Assembly: GCF_938039775.1 (NCBI RefSeq) | Contig: NZ_CALHTQ010000086.1 | Span: 1 to 30,788, forward strand | DNA length: 30,788 bases | Source: an uncultured Mogibacterium sp. | GTDB lineage: Bacteria; Bacillota_A; Clostridia; Peptostreptococcales; Anaerovoracaceae | Direction of reading: 5' to 3' | Part shown: one piece after another, positions 15,073 to 24,011 of the stretch | Layout of the letters: every line of letters starts with the position of its first letter | Position numbering within the stretch: position 1 is the stretch's first letter | Program-made: the position numbers and the translations under genes | Notes under the pieces: model-generated | What the model saw: only the letters and a program-made list of their open reading frames with translations | Databases searched by the model: none | Told to the model about the DNA's origin: nothing

Positions 15073-17706
15073 CTATCTGTTTTCATCCAGAAATGCTCTA
15101 ATATCCTGTAACACTGATTCAATATCTATTAAAAATTCTCTTGATGACAACCTTAGTGCTCCGTGACCTAGCGACATCTCCTGTACTAGTGCATCTGACG
15201 ATACGACCGTAACACTTTCACGCTTACCAATCTCTTTTGTAAGTTCAGCAATGTATGCATCTGCTGTCTCATTTTCCTTAGTATAAACTATGTCTGTATC
15301 ATTAATTGTATATTTTCTGCCGAAACTATACGGCACACGATATGCGTCAAAAACTATCGTCATCTTACAGCCGAGATAACCGCGGTAATTCGCAAGTATA
15401 TTAACGAGGTAATCTCTCGCCGCCCCTATATCAGCCTTCGAAAGTGCCTTCATATGCTCATCAGCATTTATCAAATTGTATCCGTCTATCACGAAATGCG
15501 AATCTGGAGTTGCTACTCTCTCTAGTCTATGTAGCGACCGTTTCTGTTTATCCATAGCGCGGTATTCTGCCTCGGAAGGTTTTTCCTTACGCTTTGTAGC
15601 TTTGTCACGCGATATGCTTCCGTATGTTTTCTCAAATATAGCTAGAAGTTCAGCATCACTTGCCAGCTTGCGACCAGCCACCATCGTCTCAGCCCTTGCC
15701 GAACTACTTTCAGTGTTCGATTTATCACCTGACTCAAGCACATACGGAAGATGCATGTAATTCTGCACCTCATCCCATTTGACAGTTTTACCTGATCCGT
15801 GATGACAGAAGATAGAGTCTCCAGTTTCGACTTCATCTTTGTCTGTATCATAAACAGAATCTTCAATAACTTCCTCTTCATTGTGACAGAAGTCATATCC
15901 GATGAGCATACAGCTAATACGACCTCGTCCTCCAGTGTATGATGTAAGCTTTCTCTGATAGTCAAGGAGCAATGCTGCCGGAGCCTTTCCATTAAGAATC
16001 GACATGTCTCCATCTACTTTCGGTTCGTCAAACGTCCCTGAGCCATTCTTAATATCTGTCATAGCCATACCGATATTTGCACTTGGAAGGTTTATCTCGA
16101 AGCTGAACCAAGGCTCGAGTATGCGGCATCTAGCCCGCATAAGTCCATTTCTAACGGCTCTGTATGTTGCTTGTCTAAAATCTCCACCTTCTGTGTGCTT
16201 CTCATGCGCCTTTCCAGCGGCGAGTGTGATGTGTACATCAGTTAGAGGTGCTCCTATCAGCACACCGCGAAACATTCTCTCATCAAGATGCGAAAGAATT
16301 AGATTCTGCCAATTTCTTCCGAGAACATCCTCTGGGATTTCGCTATCTGTGACAATTCCACTTCCTCTCTCTCCAGGACTGATAATCAGATGAACCTCTG
16401 CGTAATGTCTCAGCGGTTCGAAGTGTCCCACTCCTTCAACTGGCTCTATCACCGTTTCCTTGTAGATTATACTTCCTGTCTCAAAGCGAACACTGTACCC
16501 GAATCTCCTCATTATCTGCGACTCTAGGATTTCCTGCTGCACTTCTCCCATAAGCCTTATATTCACACCACGAATATTATCCTCTAAATCTATGTGTAGC
16601 TTAGGTTCTTCCTCTTCTAGCACTCTCATATCTGAGATGAACTTGTTTTGATCTACATGATCAGAAGGAACAATTTTATATGTAAGAAACGGCTCGATTA
16701 CACCATTTCTTGCTTCATTCTCTGCCAATGCACCAAGCCCATGTCCTGCTCTCGATGAGCCTATACCAGTAATAGCACAAATGTCGCCTGCAGAAACCGA
16801 GTCTACCATCGAATACTTCTGCCCTGAATATATCCTTATTTGGTTGACCTTCTCATGAACAATTTCACCGTCACTATTTCTTACAGCAATGCTATCCCTC
16901 ACTTTAAGAGTGCCGTTCATAACACGTACAAATGAAAGTCTTTCATCTCTCTGGTCGCGTGCAATTTTATAAACTAGTGCACCCATTCTATCATCTTGGG
17001 TTATTCCATCATGAATCTCATCAAAACCATAAGTATATGTTGAGAGTGCATCCATGAGCCTATCAACACCATCTAAATGAAGTGCAGATCCAAATAGGCA
17101 CGGAAATACCTGACATTCGCATATTGCCTTGCGAACTCCCTCTGTCGGTAACTTGAGCTTTTCCAAAAACTCCTCTGCAAGTTCTGGCGAATAAAAAGTT
17201 ACACCATTTATAAATTCTTCATCGTCCTCACTCATACTAAAATCGACAAATCCCTCTCCAAGTCTGCCTTTGATACGGCTAATCTGCTCTTGTCGATCCG
17301 CAATTGCAAGATCCATCTTATTAACAAATACAAACGTCGGAATATTTCTTGCCCTAAGCAGTCGATACACAGTTTCTGTGTGCCTCTGTGGTCCATCCAC
17401 ACCACTGATAACTAGAAGTGCATAATCTATAACCTCGAGCGCCCTCTCCATCTCTGCCGAAAAATCGTCGTGTCCCGGAGTATCGAGTATAGTAATTTGA
17501 CTCTCCTTCCAGCTTAGCCCAGCTTGTTTTGAAAAAACTGTAATTCCACGGTTTTTTTCAACCTCGTAATTGTCAAAAAACGAGTCTCCCTTGTCGACTC
17601 GTCCTATTTTTCTTATTGTCCCAGCAGAGTACAGCATGGCTTCGCTGAGCGTTGTCTTGCCCGCATCTACGTGAGCCAATATTCCAATTGTCAGCTTTTT
17701 GCTCAT
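15073..17706 (-). CDS. TetM/EF-G-like translational GTPase fused to a YacP/Rae1-like NYN nuclease
   Basis: An 877-residue protein. Residues 1-610 are laid out like ribosome-protection factors of the Tet(M) type: G1 AHVDAGKT (11-18), G2 RGITV (53-57), G3 DTPGH (75-79), G4 NKMD (129-132), then domains II-V, with DFRQATYRAVRNGL (509-522) and a GRGRIS segment (593-598). The loop before DFR reads AGKAHEKHTEGG instead of the SPVST seen in Tet(M), so plain tetracycline resistance is doubtful. After a charged linker (about 610-735), residues 737-877 form an NYN domain: VIDGYN (D741, N744), VFDAYR (D787), KENETADAYI (E811, D816) and VVSSD (D838). Related Rae1/YacP proteins cleave mRNA in the ribosomal A site. 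A ribosome-directed nuclease is therefore inferred. It is 43 nt after cysE. Confidence 0.9.
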   Translation of the reverse strand: MSKKLTIGILAHVDAGKTTLSEAMLYSAGTIRKIGRVDKGDSFFDNYEVEKNRGITVFSKQAGLSWKESQITILDTPGHDDFSAEMERALEVIDYALLVISGVDGPQRHTETVYRLLRARNIPTFVFVNKMDLAIADRQEQISRIKGRLGEGFVDFSMSEDDEEFINGVTFYSPELAEEFLEKLKLPTEGVRKAICECQVFPCLFGSALHLDGVDRLMDALSTYTYGFDEIHDGITQDDRMGALVYKIARDQRDERLSFVRVMNGTLKVRDSIAVRNSDGEIVHEKVNQIRIYSGQKYSMVDSVSAGDICAITGIGSSRAGHGLGALAENEARNGVIEPFLTYKIVPSDHVDQNKFISDMRVLEEEEPKLHIDLEDNIRGVNIRLMGEVQQEILESQIMRRFGYSVRFETGSIIYKETVIEPVEGVGHFEPLRHYAEVHLIISPGERGSGIVTDSEIPEDVLGRNWQNLILSHLDERMFRGVLIGAPLTDVHITLAAGKAHEKHTEGGDFRQATYRAVRNGLMRARCRILEPWFSFEINLPSANIGMAMTDIKNGSGTFDEPKVDGDMSILNGKAPAALLLDYQRKLTSYTGGRGRISCMLIGYDFCHNEEEVIEDSVYDTDKDEVETGDSIFCHHGSGKTVKWDEVQNYMHLPYVLESGDKSNTESSSARAETMVAGRKLASDAELLAIFEKTYGSISRDKATKRKEKPSEAEYRAMDKQKRSLHRLERVATPDSHFVIDGYNLINADEHMKALSKADIGAARDYLVNILANYRGYLGCKMTIVFDAYRVPYSFGRKYTINDTDIVYTKENETADAYIAELTKEIGKRESVTVVSSDALVQEMSLGHGALRLSSREFLIDIESVLQDIRAFLDENR

Positions 17707-17749
17707 GCTTCCTCCTTCTGAAAATTTTTACTTCCTTACAAGACATTAC

Positions 17750-18757
17750 CTAGATCACATAGAACCACTCATCTTGCTTACGTTCTTTTTCCTGCCCTGT
17801 CTTATGCGTATGTTTATCATATACCATCTCGAGAGTCTTAATTGTTACTGTCGTGTGCGGATCTACAGATTTTGTTACAAACGCATTTCCGCCAATAACA
17901 GCACCTTCTCCGATTACAGTATTTCCTCCAAGCACCGACGCGCCAGAGTAGAGTGTTACATTGTCCTCGATAGTAGGATGCCTTTTCGTACCATGGAGCT
18001 TCTGCCCAGCCTTAGTAGAAAGTGCACCGATTGTGACACCCTGGTATACCTTCACATGTTCACCGATAATAGACGTCGAGCCTATTACCACACCAGTTGC
18101 ATGGTCCATGCAGAAGTACTTTCCAATCGTTGCACCCGGGTGAATATCCACACCAGTTTTTCTATGTGCATATTCAGTCATAATTCTTGGAATCAGTGGC
18201 ACATTAAGCTCATGTAGCTCGTGTGCAAGTCTGTAAATTGCAGTAGCATAGAGCCCTGGATAGGCAAGAACTATTTCGTCCTTGCTATTTGCCGCTGGAT
18301 CACCCTCATATGTCGCAAGAATGTCAGTATTGAGATATTCTCTAATCTTAGGGATCTGCTTAAAGAATGCTTTTACGATTTTCTTCGCTTCCTCCTGCCT
18401 CAGCGCTATGCAAGTATCTTTAAACTCTGCTCTATATAATAGAGCTTTCTCTATCTGTTTAGTCATCATGTACATTACATCTTCAAGTATTACCAAAATC
18501 TTTTTCTCAACGCTGTATGTACGATAAGATTTCTCACGATAATAGCCTGGAAGCAGCACCATCATAAGCTCACGAATCATTTCCTTGATAGCCTTAAGGT
18601 CAGGAATTTCAGACATTCTAATCGTATCGATATCACGATTCTGCTTGTAATCAGTCAAAAGCTGCTCAGCTAGTTCGCTCATATCCTTGTCAATTTCCTC
18701 AAAGCTGCTCTTGTCACCGGTATGGCAAGGTTCTACCATCATTACATCCTTATCCAA
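17750..18757 (-). CDS. cysE: Serine O-acetyltransferase, long form
   Basis: Makes O-acetylserine from serine and acetyl-CoA for cysteine synthesis. The 335-residue protein has a helical N-terminal region (about 1-180) longer than in E. coli CysE and then a left-handed beta-helix of hexapeptide repeats (about 200-315). The catalytic histidines are expected in the DIHPGATIG and MDHATGVVIG segments, and KRHPTI is also typical. Translation most likely starts at TTG (18755-18757), which has AGGAG 6 nt upstream; an ATG five codons later is the alternative. It may share an operon with the MetA fusion further down, both making O-acetylated precursors for sulfur amino acids. Confidence 0.9.
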   Translation of the reverse strand: MDKDVMMVEPCHTGDKSSFEEIDKDMSELAEQLLTDYKQNRDIDTIRMSEIPDLKAIKEMIRELMMVLLPGYYREKSYRTYSVEKKILVILEDVMYMMTKQIEKALLYRAEFKDTCIALRQEEAKKIVKAFFKQIPKIREYLNTDILATYEGDPAANSKDEIVLAYPGLYATAIYRLAHELHELNVPLIPRIMTEYAHRKTGVDIHPGATIGKYFCMDHATGVVIGSTSIIGEHVKVYQGVTIGALSTKAGQKLHGTKRHPTIEDNVTLYSGASVLGGNTVIGEGAVIGGNAFVTKSVDPHTTVTIKTLEMVYDKHTHKTGQEKERKQDEWFYVI

Positions 18758-18842
18758 TTTGCTCTCCTCTCTACACTCCTCATATGTACATCAAATACAA
18801 TCATTTGTTTAACTCTCTTATATATTTGCTCATGCACGCCTT

Positions 18843-19334
18843 CTACAGTTCAGCACCACACTCCATACAGTATGGTGCTTCAGGAGGCACTTCAACTCCA
18901 CACTCTGGACATACTGTAACATTGGATTTATCTACGACATCCATAATTGCTAGCTCTACGCCATCGCGGAGCTTTTCGACAATCCTATTGGCATAACTCG
19001 AAATCTTAAAATTCTGACAGCTAAACCTGACATTGCTTGCCGTCATCTCAAGTAATGCAAATACATCATCGTAATCTGCACCTTTTCTAAATACGAGTGA
19101 TATCGTGTAAGGTGTAGGTTTATTCACTACTAGTGATATGAAGTGACGCTTTTCATAATAAAGCACTGTATAAAGCTGTTCATTGGTGTTGATTCGAGCT
19201 CCATCAATAGGTACCCCCTTGTCGTCTGCGATGACAACGTAATCACCCACAAAGCTAAACGAACTCGCCTTTGATGCTTTCTTATTTACGACAAACATGC
19301 ACTCTCCGGTGCATTCTAGCTTAGTAGCTCCCAC
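18843..19334 (-). CDS. Uncharacterised protein with C-terminal zinc ribbon
   Basis: I do not recognise the main domain. The 163-residue product has no membrane segment or signal peptide. Residues 1-135 have alternating strand-like hydrophobic patterning with two further cysteines near the start (CTGEC) and one near 110. The C terminus is a rubredoxin-like zinc ribbon, CPECG and CMECG separated by PVEVPPEAPY-like residues. It starts at GTG (19332-19334) with GGAGG 5 nt upstream; an overlapping ATG one base earlier is in another frame. It lies between gph-like and cysE genes in the long operon. Confidence 0.7.
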   Translation of the reverse strand: MGATKLECTGECMFVVNKKASKASSFSFVGDYVVIADDKGVPIDGARINTNEQLYTVLYYEKRHFISLVVNKPTPYTISLVFRKGADYDDVFALLEMTASNVRFSCQNFKISSYANRIVEKLRDGVELAIMDVVDKSNVTVCPECGVEVPPEAPYCMECGAEL

Positions 19335-19370
19335 ATTTTCCTCCGTAAATTATCTAGTATCTAATCAAGT

Positions 19371-20075
19371 CTAGTCTGCAATTGCTTCTACTAACGCGTT
19401 CATATCTGAGCACACTGATTCGGCTCCGATATTTTCTAAAAACTTCCTGCTTCTGAACCCCCAGTCTACACTGATGCAGGCAAGTCCAGCATTATGTGCA
19501 GTTTTAATATCTACCTCTGTATCTCCAATGTATACCGCTTCACCTTGCTCAAGCCCCATGAGCTCAAGCACCTTGAGTGTCGCATCGGGATTAGGTTTTC
19601 TCCTAATTGTATCATCCACTCCCTGTACATATTCAAATACGCCAGGAAAATATCTCTCAGCGAGAATCACTGCTGCCTCATGCATCTTGTTGGAAACCAC
19701 TGCAGTTCTTACTCCTCTCTCTCTAAGAGCATTGATTGCTTCAGTAATTCCTGCAAAAGGCTGTGTCTTCTCATCACAGTGCTCAGGATACCACTCTTCA
19801 AACGAGGCTATTACAGATGCAAGCTCAGACTCATCACCTTCATATGATGACTCTACACCAATGCGGTCTACATCTTCTTCACTATATCCAGCTTCAGTTG
19901 CAAGAGCTCTAGCCATTGCAACCTTGACGCCACTACCAAAGAACCTAGAAGCATCTTTAACACTGTAGTCACACCTATGTCCGTTTACCCTCAGTGCATG
20001 ATTGATACTGTCTTTGAGATCTGTAATCGTATCAAGAATAGTGCCATCCATATCAAATATTGCAGCCTTGTACAT
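19371..20075 (-). CDS. gph: HAD-family phosphatase, phosphoglycolate phosphatase-like
   Basis: A 234-residue cytoplasmic hydrolase of the haloacid dehalogenase superfamily, subclass with an alpha-helical cap. Motif I is DMDGTILDT (residues 8-16, nucleophile Asp8, acid/base Asp10), motif II is VVSNK, motif III is the lysine in RKPNPD, and motif IV is GDTEVD. This arrangement fits phosphoglycolate phosphatase/PpaX-type enzymes, but the true substrate cannot be told from the motifs. Its ATG shares one base with the larC stop codon (TAATG), so the two are translationally coupled. Confidence 0.85.
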   Translation of the reverse strand: MYKAAIFDMDGTILDTITDLKDSINHALRVNGHRCDYSVKDASRFFGSGVKVAMARALATEAGYSEEDVDRIGVESSYEGDESELASVIASFEEWYPEHCDEKTQPFAGITEAINALRERGVRTAVVSNKMHEAAVILAERYFPGVFEYVQGVDDTIRRKPNPDATLKVLELMGLEQGEAVYIGDTEVDIKTAHNAGLACISVDWGFRSRKFLENIGAESVCSDMNALVEAIAD

Positions 20076-21646
20076 TAGTTCCTTATACCTTTCTCAAATG
20101 CAGCCCTAACTGACTTAATGGATACTCCCAGCTCCGACGCAGTCAGTCTAAGGCTCTCATACTCAGGATATGTAAAAGTTTGTCCTGCAGCAGTAGAGAC
20201 TCTCTTCGCCTCAATTGGCCCAAGCTCTGTTTCTACCACGACCTTAGTTCTTGTGAGCTCCTCGCGCTGTACAGGAAAGTATCTAACACCTATCGTTGTA
20301 GTTTCCGCAAAAATAATCTCGCATAGTCTCTCCCTACTCTCGGCTCTACAGATAACTTCGAGCCTATAAGCAGGTCTATTCTTTTTCATAAATATTGGCG
20401 CATAAGATACATCGAGCGCACCAGCATCCATGAGTCTTTCAAGCACGTACCCTAGTTCTTCACCAGTTGAATCATCGATATTAGAGTTTATAACCATGAT
20501 ATCACCTGTTTGAGCTGCATTTCCTACTGACACCTCTTCTCCAAGTATAATCCTTAGTGTGTTCGGACCGCCTATGTTGCGGCTTCCCACTCCAATTCCT
20601 ATTCTGCTTATATTCATCTCAGGCATCAGTCCGTATGACTCTGCAAAAGTCGAGACAATCGCCGCTCCTGTAGGTGTCACGAGTTCAGTTGGTACTTCAA
20701 TCTGCTTAAACCTAACCTGTTCATTTTTGTAAATCGCTGATGTCGCAGGTACTGGAACACTAAGTACTCCGTGAGCACATTTAATCGTACCATATCCATC
20801 GGAAACGACACTAGAAACAACTCGGTCTGGCTTAATATAATCCATAAGTATCGCTACACTGAAGATATCAACAATCGAATCTAGCGCCCCAACCTCATGA
20901 AAATGCACTTCATCAATCGGTTTGCCGTGTACTGTAGCTTCTGCAACTGCAACCTTATGGAACATAGCTTTTGCAAGCTCCTTAGCACCATTTGTTATTC
21001 CGCTATTATCTATTATCTGCTTTATATCACCATAAGTCCTATGAACATGGTGATAGCTGTTGTGTTCATGACCGTGATTGTGGTCATTATGAGTCTGGTC
21101 GTGATCATGATGTACATGCGGATGATGTTTTTCATGATTCTCTTGTGTATGAGACTCATCACTAGCTTCAATAGCGCGATCTACATACTCGCCTCTACAC
21201 TTGCAGTAGCCCTTGAAATTCGGTTTCTCACACTTTCCGCAAAGCTTCTTCTTTTTCTTCTTCTTGAGCTTTTTAGCTAGCTTCTTCTCTTCTTTTGATT
21301 TTTTCTTAGTCTTCTCATCTTCACAATCGGAATAAAATGTGTAACCATGTCCATGGTGATACTCCCCTTCGTGATTATGAAGACCTCCATGTATATAGAG
21401 TCCTCTCCTTGGAATTTCTTCAGGTAGCACATCAACTGGGATATCTGTCCCAGCTTCTAGAACCTCTACATAAGTTCCATCGATTCCGTGTGACTCTCTC
21501 TTTACAATGCTAACATCATATCCTGAAACTCCTAGCTTATTGAGCTCACTTCTCAAATACTGTTCGCCATCCGACACCTCAAGAAGTGCTCCTATAGCCA
21601 TATTCCCGCTGATGCCTTTCGCGCAGTCAAAATAAAGTGTTTTCAT
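20075..21646 (-). CDS. larC: LarC nickel-insertion protein of the nickel-pincer cofactor, with unusual insert
   Basis: LarC inserts nickel into the pyridinium-bisthiocarboxylate cofactor of lactate racemase and related enzymes, using CTP. The 523-residue protein has the family start LYFDCAKGISGNM (residues 4-16), and later HFHEVGALDSIVD (248-260), TPTGAA and GVGSRNIGG-type segments. Lactobacillus LarC is split by a programmed frameshift; here one frame covers both parts. Residues 84-203 are an added region: glycine/histidine-rich, then 11 lysines in a row of 15 (about 121-135), a CGKC-CKC cysteine pair (136-150), and a histidine/asparagine-rich tract (165-202). LarA, LarB and LarE are not in the window. 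GAGG 6 nt before the ATG supports the start, and the larC-gph junction is overlapping. Confidence 0.93.
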   Translation of the reverse strand: MKTLYFDCAKGISGNMAIGALLEVSDGEQYLRSELNKLGVSGYDVSIVKRESHGIDGTYVEVLEAGTDIPVDVLPEEIPRRGLYIHGGLHNHEGEYHHGHGYTFYSDCEDEKTKKKSKEEKKLAKKLKKKKKKKLCGKCEKPNFKGYCKCRGEYVDRAIEASDESHTQENHEKHHPHVHHDHDQTHNDHNHGHEHNSYHHVHRTYGDIKQIIDNSGITNGAKELAKAMFHKVAVAEATVHGKPIDEVHFHEVGALDSIVDIFSVAILMDYIKPDRVVSSVVSDGYGTIKCAHGVLSVPVPATSAIYKNEQVRFKQIEVPTELVTPTGAAIVSTFAESYGLMPEMNISRIGIGVGSRNIGGPNTLRIILGEEVSVGNAAQTGDIMVINSNIDDSTGEELGYVLERLMDAGALDVSYAPIFMKKNRPAYRLEVICRAESRERLCEIIFAETTTIGVRYFPVQREELTRTKVVVETELGPIEAKRVSTAAGQTFTYPEYESLRLTASELGVSIKSVRAAFEKGIRN

Positions 21647-21690
21647 CTATACCTCTTATATTTATTTACTTTTTCTATGTTTATAATAGT

Positions 21691-21717
21691 AGAGCATTGC
21701 GCTCTGCGCAATGCTCT
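21691..21717 (-). terminator. Hairpin between aldolase and larC
   Basis: A perfect 11-bp stem AGAGCATTGCG / CGCAATGCTCT with a 5-nt loop follows the aldolase stop codon by about 30 nt on the minus strand. There is no T run, so it may be a weak or processing signal. A possible larC promoter (TTGCGC, 17 nt, TATTAT) starts inside the hairpin, and the region could serve both functions. Confidence 0.5.
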
Positions 21718-21747
21718 TAATCTCGTCAAATCAATACTTTTCAAGTA

Positions 21748-22689
21748 TTATAGCGCTTTTCCTGAGCAGCCGAGAACATTAACAATCTTGTGTCTTACAA
21801 GCTCCTTGATATTAGCTCTTGCTGGCTTCAGATACTGTCTTGGATCAAAGTCTGCCGGACACTCAGCTAGATGCTTTCTAACAGAACCTGTCATAGCAAG
21901 CCTTAAATCTGAATCGATATTAATCTTACAAACTGCTGAACGAGCTGCCTCTCTGAGCTGGTCTTCTGGAACACCTATTGCGTCCTTCATAGCTCCACCA
22001 TAAGTGTTAATCATTTGAACATATTCCTGCGGAACAGAAGAGGCCCCGTGTAATACGATTGGGAAACCTGGTAGTTTCTGCTCGCACTCGCGAAGAACAT
22101 CAAATCTAAGCTGTGGCTTAGTGCCTGGTTTAAATTTAAATGCACCGTGGCTAGTTCCGATTGCGATAGCAAGAGAATCACAGCCAGTTCTACGCACAAA
22201 CTCTTCAACCTCTTCAGGACGTGTATAAGATGAGTCTTCTGCAGCAACTACTACGTCATCTTCGATTCCAGCAAGTGTACCGAGCTCAGCTTCAACTACT
22301 ACACCATACTTGTGAGCATAGTCTACGACCTTTTTTGTAATCTCAATATTCTCTTCAAACGGCTTTGAAGAAGCATCAATCATAACGGAAGTAAATCCGC
22401 CATCTATGCAAGACTTGCAAGTCTCAAAATCAGGACCGTGATCGAGGTGGAGCGCAATCGGGATATCTGGGCAATCCATAACTGCTGCCTCAACTAGCTT
22501 CATAAGATATGTATGACTCGCATATGAACGAGCACCTTTTGACACCTGAAGAATTACAGGGGCATTCTCCTCCCTGCACGCCTCGGTTATTCCCTGAACG
22601 ATTTCCATATTATTTACATTAAAAGCCCCGACAGCATAACCTCCATCATAAGCCTTCTTAAACATCTCTGTAGTTGTTACAAGTGCCAT
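21748..22689 (-). CDS. fba: Class II fructose-bisphosphate aldolase
   Basis: Splits fructose 1,6-bisphosphate into dihydroxyacetone phosphate and glyceraldehyde 3-phosphate in glycolysis, with a zinc ion. The 313-residue protein has the HLDHG motif with Asp83 (proton donor) and zinc ligand His84, EAELGTLAG with Glu135, a GTSHGA histidine (181) and a VLHGASS histidine (214), followed by NIDSDLR at 258-264 that binds phosphate. Length and motif order are standard. AAAGGAGG precedes the ATG. It appears monocistronic, or read through into larC, 101 nt away, on the same strand. Confidence 0.96.
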   Translation of the reverse strand: MALVTTTEMFKKAYDGGYAVGAFNVNNMEIVQGITEACREENAPVILQVSKGARSYASHTYLMKLVEAAVMDCPDIPIALHLDHGPDFETCKSCIDGGFTSVMIDASSKPFEENIEITKKVVDYAHKYGVVVEAELGTLAGIEDDVVVAAEDSSYTRPEEVEEFVRRTGCDSLAIAIGTSHGAFKFKPGTKPQLRFDVLRECEQKLPGFPIVLHGASSVPQEYVQMINTYGGAMKDAIGVPEDQLREAARSAVCKINIDSDLRLAMTGSVRKHLAECPADFDPRQYLKPARANIKELVRHKIVNVLGCSGKAL

Positions 22690-22750
22690 TAATAACCTCC
22701 CTTTCTCGGTTCGAATTTCAAATGACCGTAACCTTCATGATTAATTTACA

Positions 22751-22759
22751 TTATAACAC
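22751..22759 (-). promoter_or_regulatory. Extended -10 promoter of fba
   Basis: On the minus strand TGTTATAAT lies 62-70 nt before the fba ATG, a perfect extended -10. The -35 region is a T run with little match. It faces the plus-strand promoter at 22801, so the two genes diverge from a shared 150-nt space. Confidence 0.6.
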
Positions 22760-22800
22760 ACAGAATGTAGATAAAAAACTATGTGTATAGGCTCAAATAT

Positions 22801-22809
22801 GTTACAATT
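22801..22809 (+). promoter_or_regulatory. Extended -10 promoter of the membrane-protein operon
   Basis: TGTTACAAT is an extended -10 with one mismatch, 34 nt before the ATG at 22843; AAAGGA 7 nt upstream of that ATG acts as the ribosome binding site. Confidence 0.5.
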
Positions 22810-22842
22810 TAGTAGATATTTTTTGTTAAGAAAGGAATAGTT

Positions 22843-23448
22843 ATGACAGAACAGAGCATTGCAAAAAAAGGTATAATTCTTAATACCGTACTCGTAATTG
22901 CTACACTAGTAGCATTCTTGGTAATAAAATTTACCAATCAGTATCTATTATCTTCGTATGGTTACAGCGGTTACTACATGGAGATATACACCGTTCAGAG
23001 AGCTACGTTCATTGGACTATTAGTTGTTTCAATTGCGATTATTATTTTCTCAATAATCTTAATGACTAAGAGCAGAAGCAAAAACACTGGTTTTATACTC
23101 CTTATTATCGGAGCTGCTCTAGCTGCCATACTAGCTATGCGTGGCCTAATGCTCGGTATCGTAACATGGATTCTATGCGGTGTATCTATCAACCAGTTCA
23201 GGAAGCTGCAGGGCGAAAGCAACTTTGAGAGCAATCTCGACTTTGGCGCAGTTGCTGAACTTAAGAAAACTGCTAGTAACGACACACAAACTCAGGCTTC
23301 ACCTGTTTCGGAAACGCCTGTTCATAATGTAGAGACTGTTGTTGAAGCAGAGGCTGTACCTGCTGAGGCTGAATCCGCACCTGTAGATGTTGCGTACGAA
23401 GTAAAAGCAGAGGATGCTACGACACCTCCTGAGAACAACGAAGCATAA
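22843..23448 (+). CDS. Unrecognised membrane protein with acidic C-terminal tail
   Basis: A 201-residue protein I do not recognise. It has hydrophobic segments near 9-31, 53-74 and 82-115 (the last may be two) and a soluble C-terminal tail of about 70 residues, rich in Ala, Glu, Val, Thr and Pro, which ends in PPENNEA. The tail looks unstructured. It is the first gene of three on the plus strand, each a small membrane protein. AAAGGA lies 7 nt before the ATG and an extended -10 promoter is upstream. Confidence 0.7.
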   Translation: MTEQSIAKKGIILNTVLVIATLVAFLVIKFTNQYLLSSYGYSGYYMEIYTVQRATFIGLLVVSIAIIIFSIILMTKSRSKNTGFILLIIGAALAAILAMRGLMLGIVTWILCGVSINQFRKLQGESNFESNLDFGAVAELKKTASNDTQTQASPVSETPVHNVETVVEAEAVPAEAESAPVDVAYEVKAEDATTPPENNEA

Positions 23449-23504
23449 CAGATTTAGACACGTTATTTGTAAGAACAATATTAAAGGATTATCTGAAGAG
23501 AGAT

Positions 23505-23990
23505 ATGAGAAATATAGAAACTAAGTTTTATTCACAGGGCTTATATGAGAGGTCGATTAAGCGAATTTTCGTAGTATATATAGCCTTTGCAGTTCTGCGC
23601 ATTATCCTGTTTTCGACACTTGGAATATCGGTATCAAACAGCATATCGTTTGGTGATACTTTTTTCTTCTATCAAGATTATGCTGCACTGTTCAAGCTGT
23701 TTTTCTTGGGATTCGTTTTCTTGCTTTTATTTATTGCGTCCGTAGTACTGTTGGCATCTTGCCTAAATATTGTCGCGGACTTAGACGATAGCCACGATTT
23801 AAAGAAGCGTCTATATTTCTACTTGATTCCTATGCTGCTAGATATTTTTGCGGGATTGTCTTTAGCAGGCATTGTCGTTATAAATAAGGCAGCATCGTTT
23901 TTAGGTATCATCTTGTCGCTTGTAGAGATTGGCCTTCTCATATGGCTTAAGGTCAGCGCGAACAAAGATACTCAGAATACTACAAGATAA
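23505..23990 (+). CDS. Unrecognised four-segment membrane protein
   Basis: A 161-residue protein of unknown family with about four predicted membrane segments (about 18-40, 60-88, 103-127 and 130-150). Charged clusters (ERSIKR near the N terminus, DLDDSHDLKKR at about 92-102) lie between them. It has no catalytic motif I can see. It starts 56 nt after the first gene of the trio; the GAAGAGAG before the ATG is a modest ribosome binding site. Confidence 0.65.
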   Translation: MRNIETKFYSQGLYERSIKRIFVVYIAFAVLRIILFSTLGISVSNSISFGDTFFFYQDYAALFKLFFLGFVFLLLFIASVVLLASCLNIVADLDDSHDLKKRLYFYLIPMLLDIFAGLSLAGIVVINKAASFLGIILSLVEIGLLIWLKVSANKDTQNTTR

Positions 23991-24011
23991 TTGGTCAAGG
24001 AGCTAATCAAT

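Noticed and set aside
15073..17706. Tetracycline resistance gene (tetM/tetO type)
   Set aside because: The G domain and overall fold match, but the Tet(M) SPVST loop is absent, the protein is about 240 residues longer and ends in a nuclease domain; it also sits in a housekeeping operon.
21050..21150. Short tandem repeats in the His-rich part of larC
   Set aside because: The CAT/CAC/GAT codon bias makes the DNA look repetitive, but no exact repeat unit recurs.
21236..21300. Programmed frameshift at the lysine-codon run in larC
   Set aside because: The run is AAG/AAA-rich, but the same frame continues through both LarC halves, so no frameshift is needed to make the full protein.
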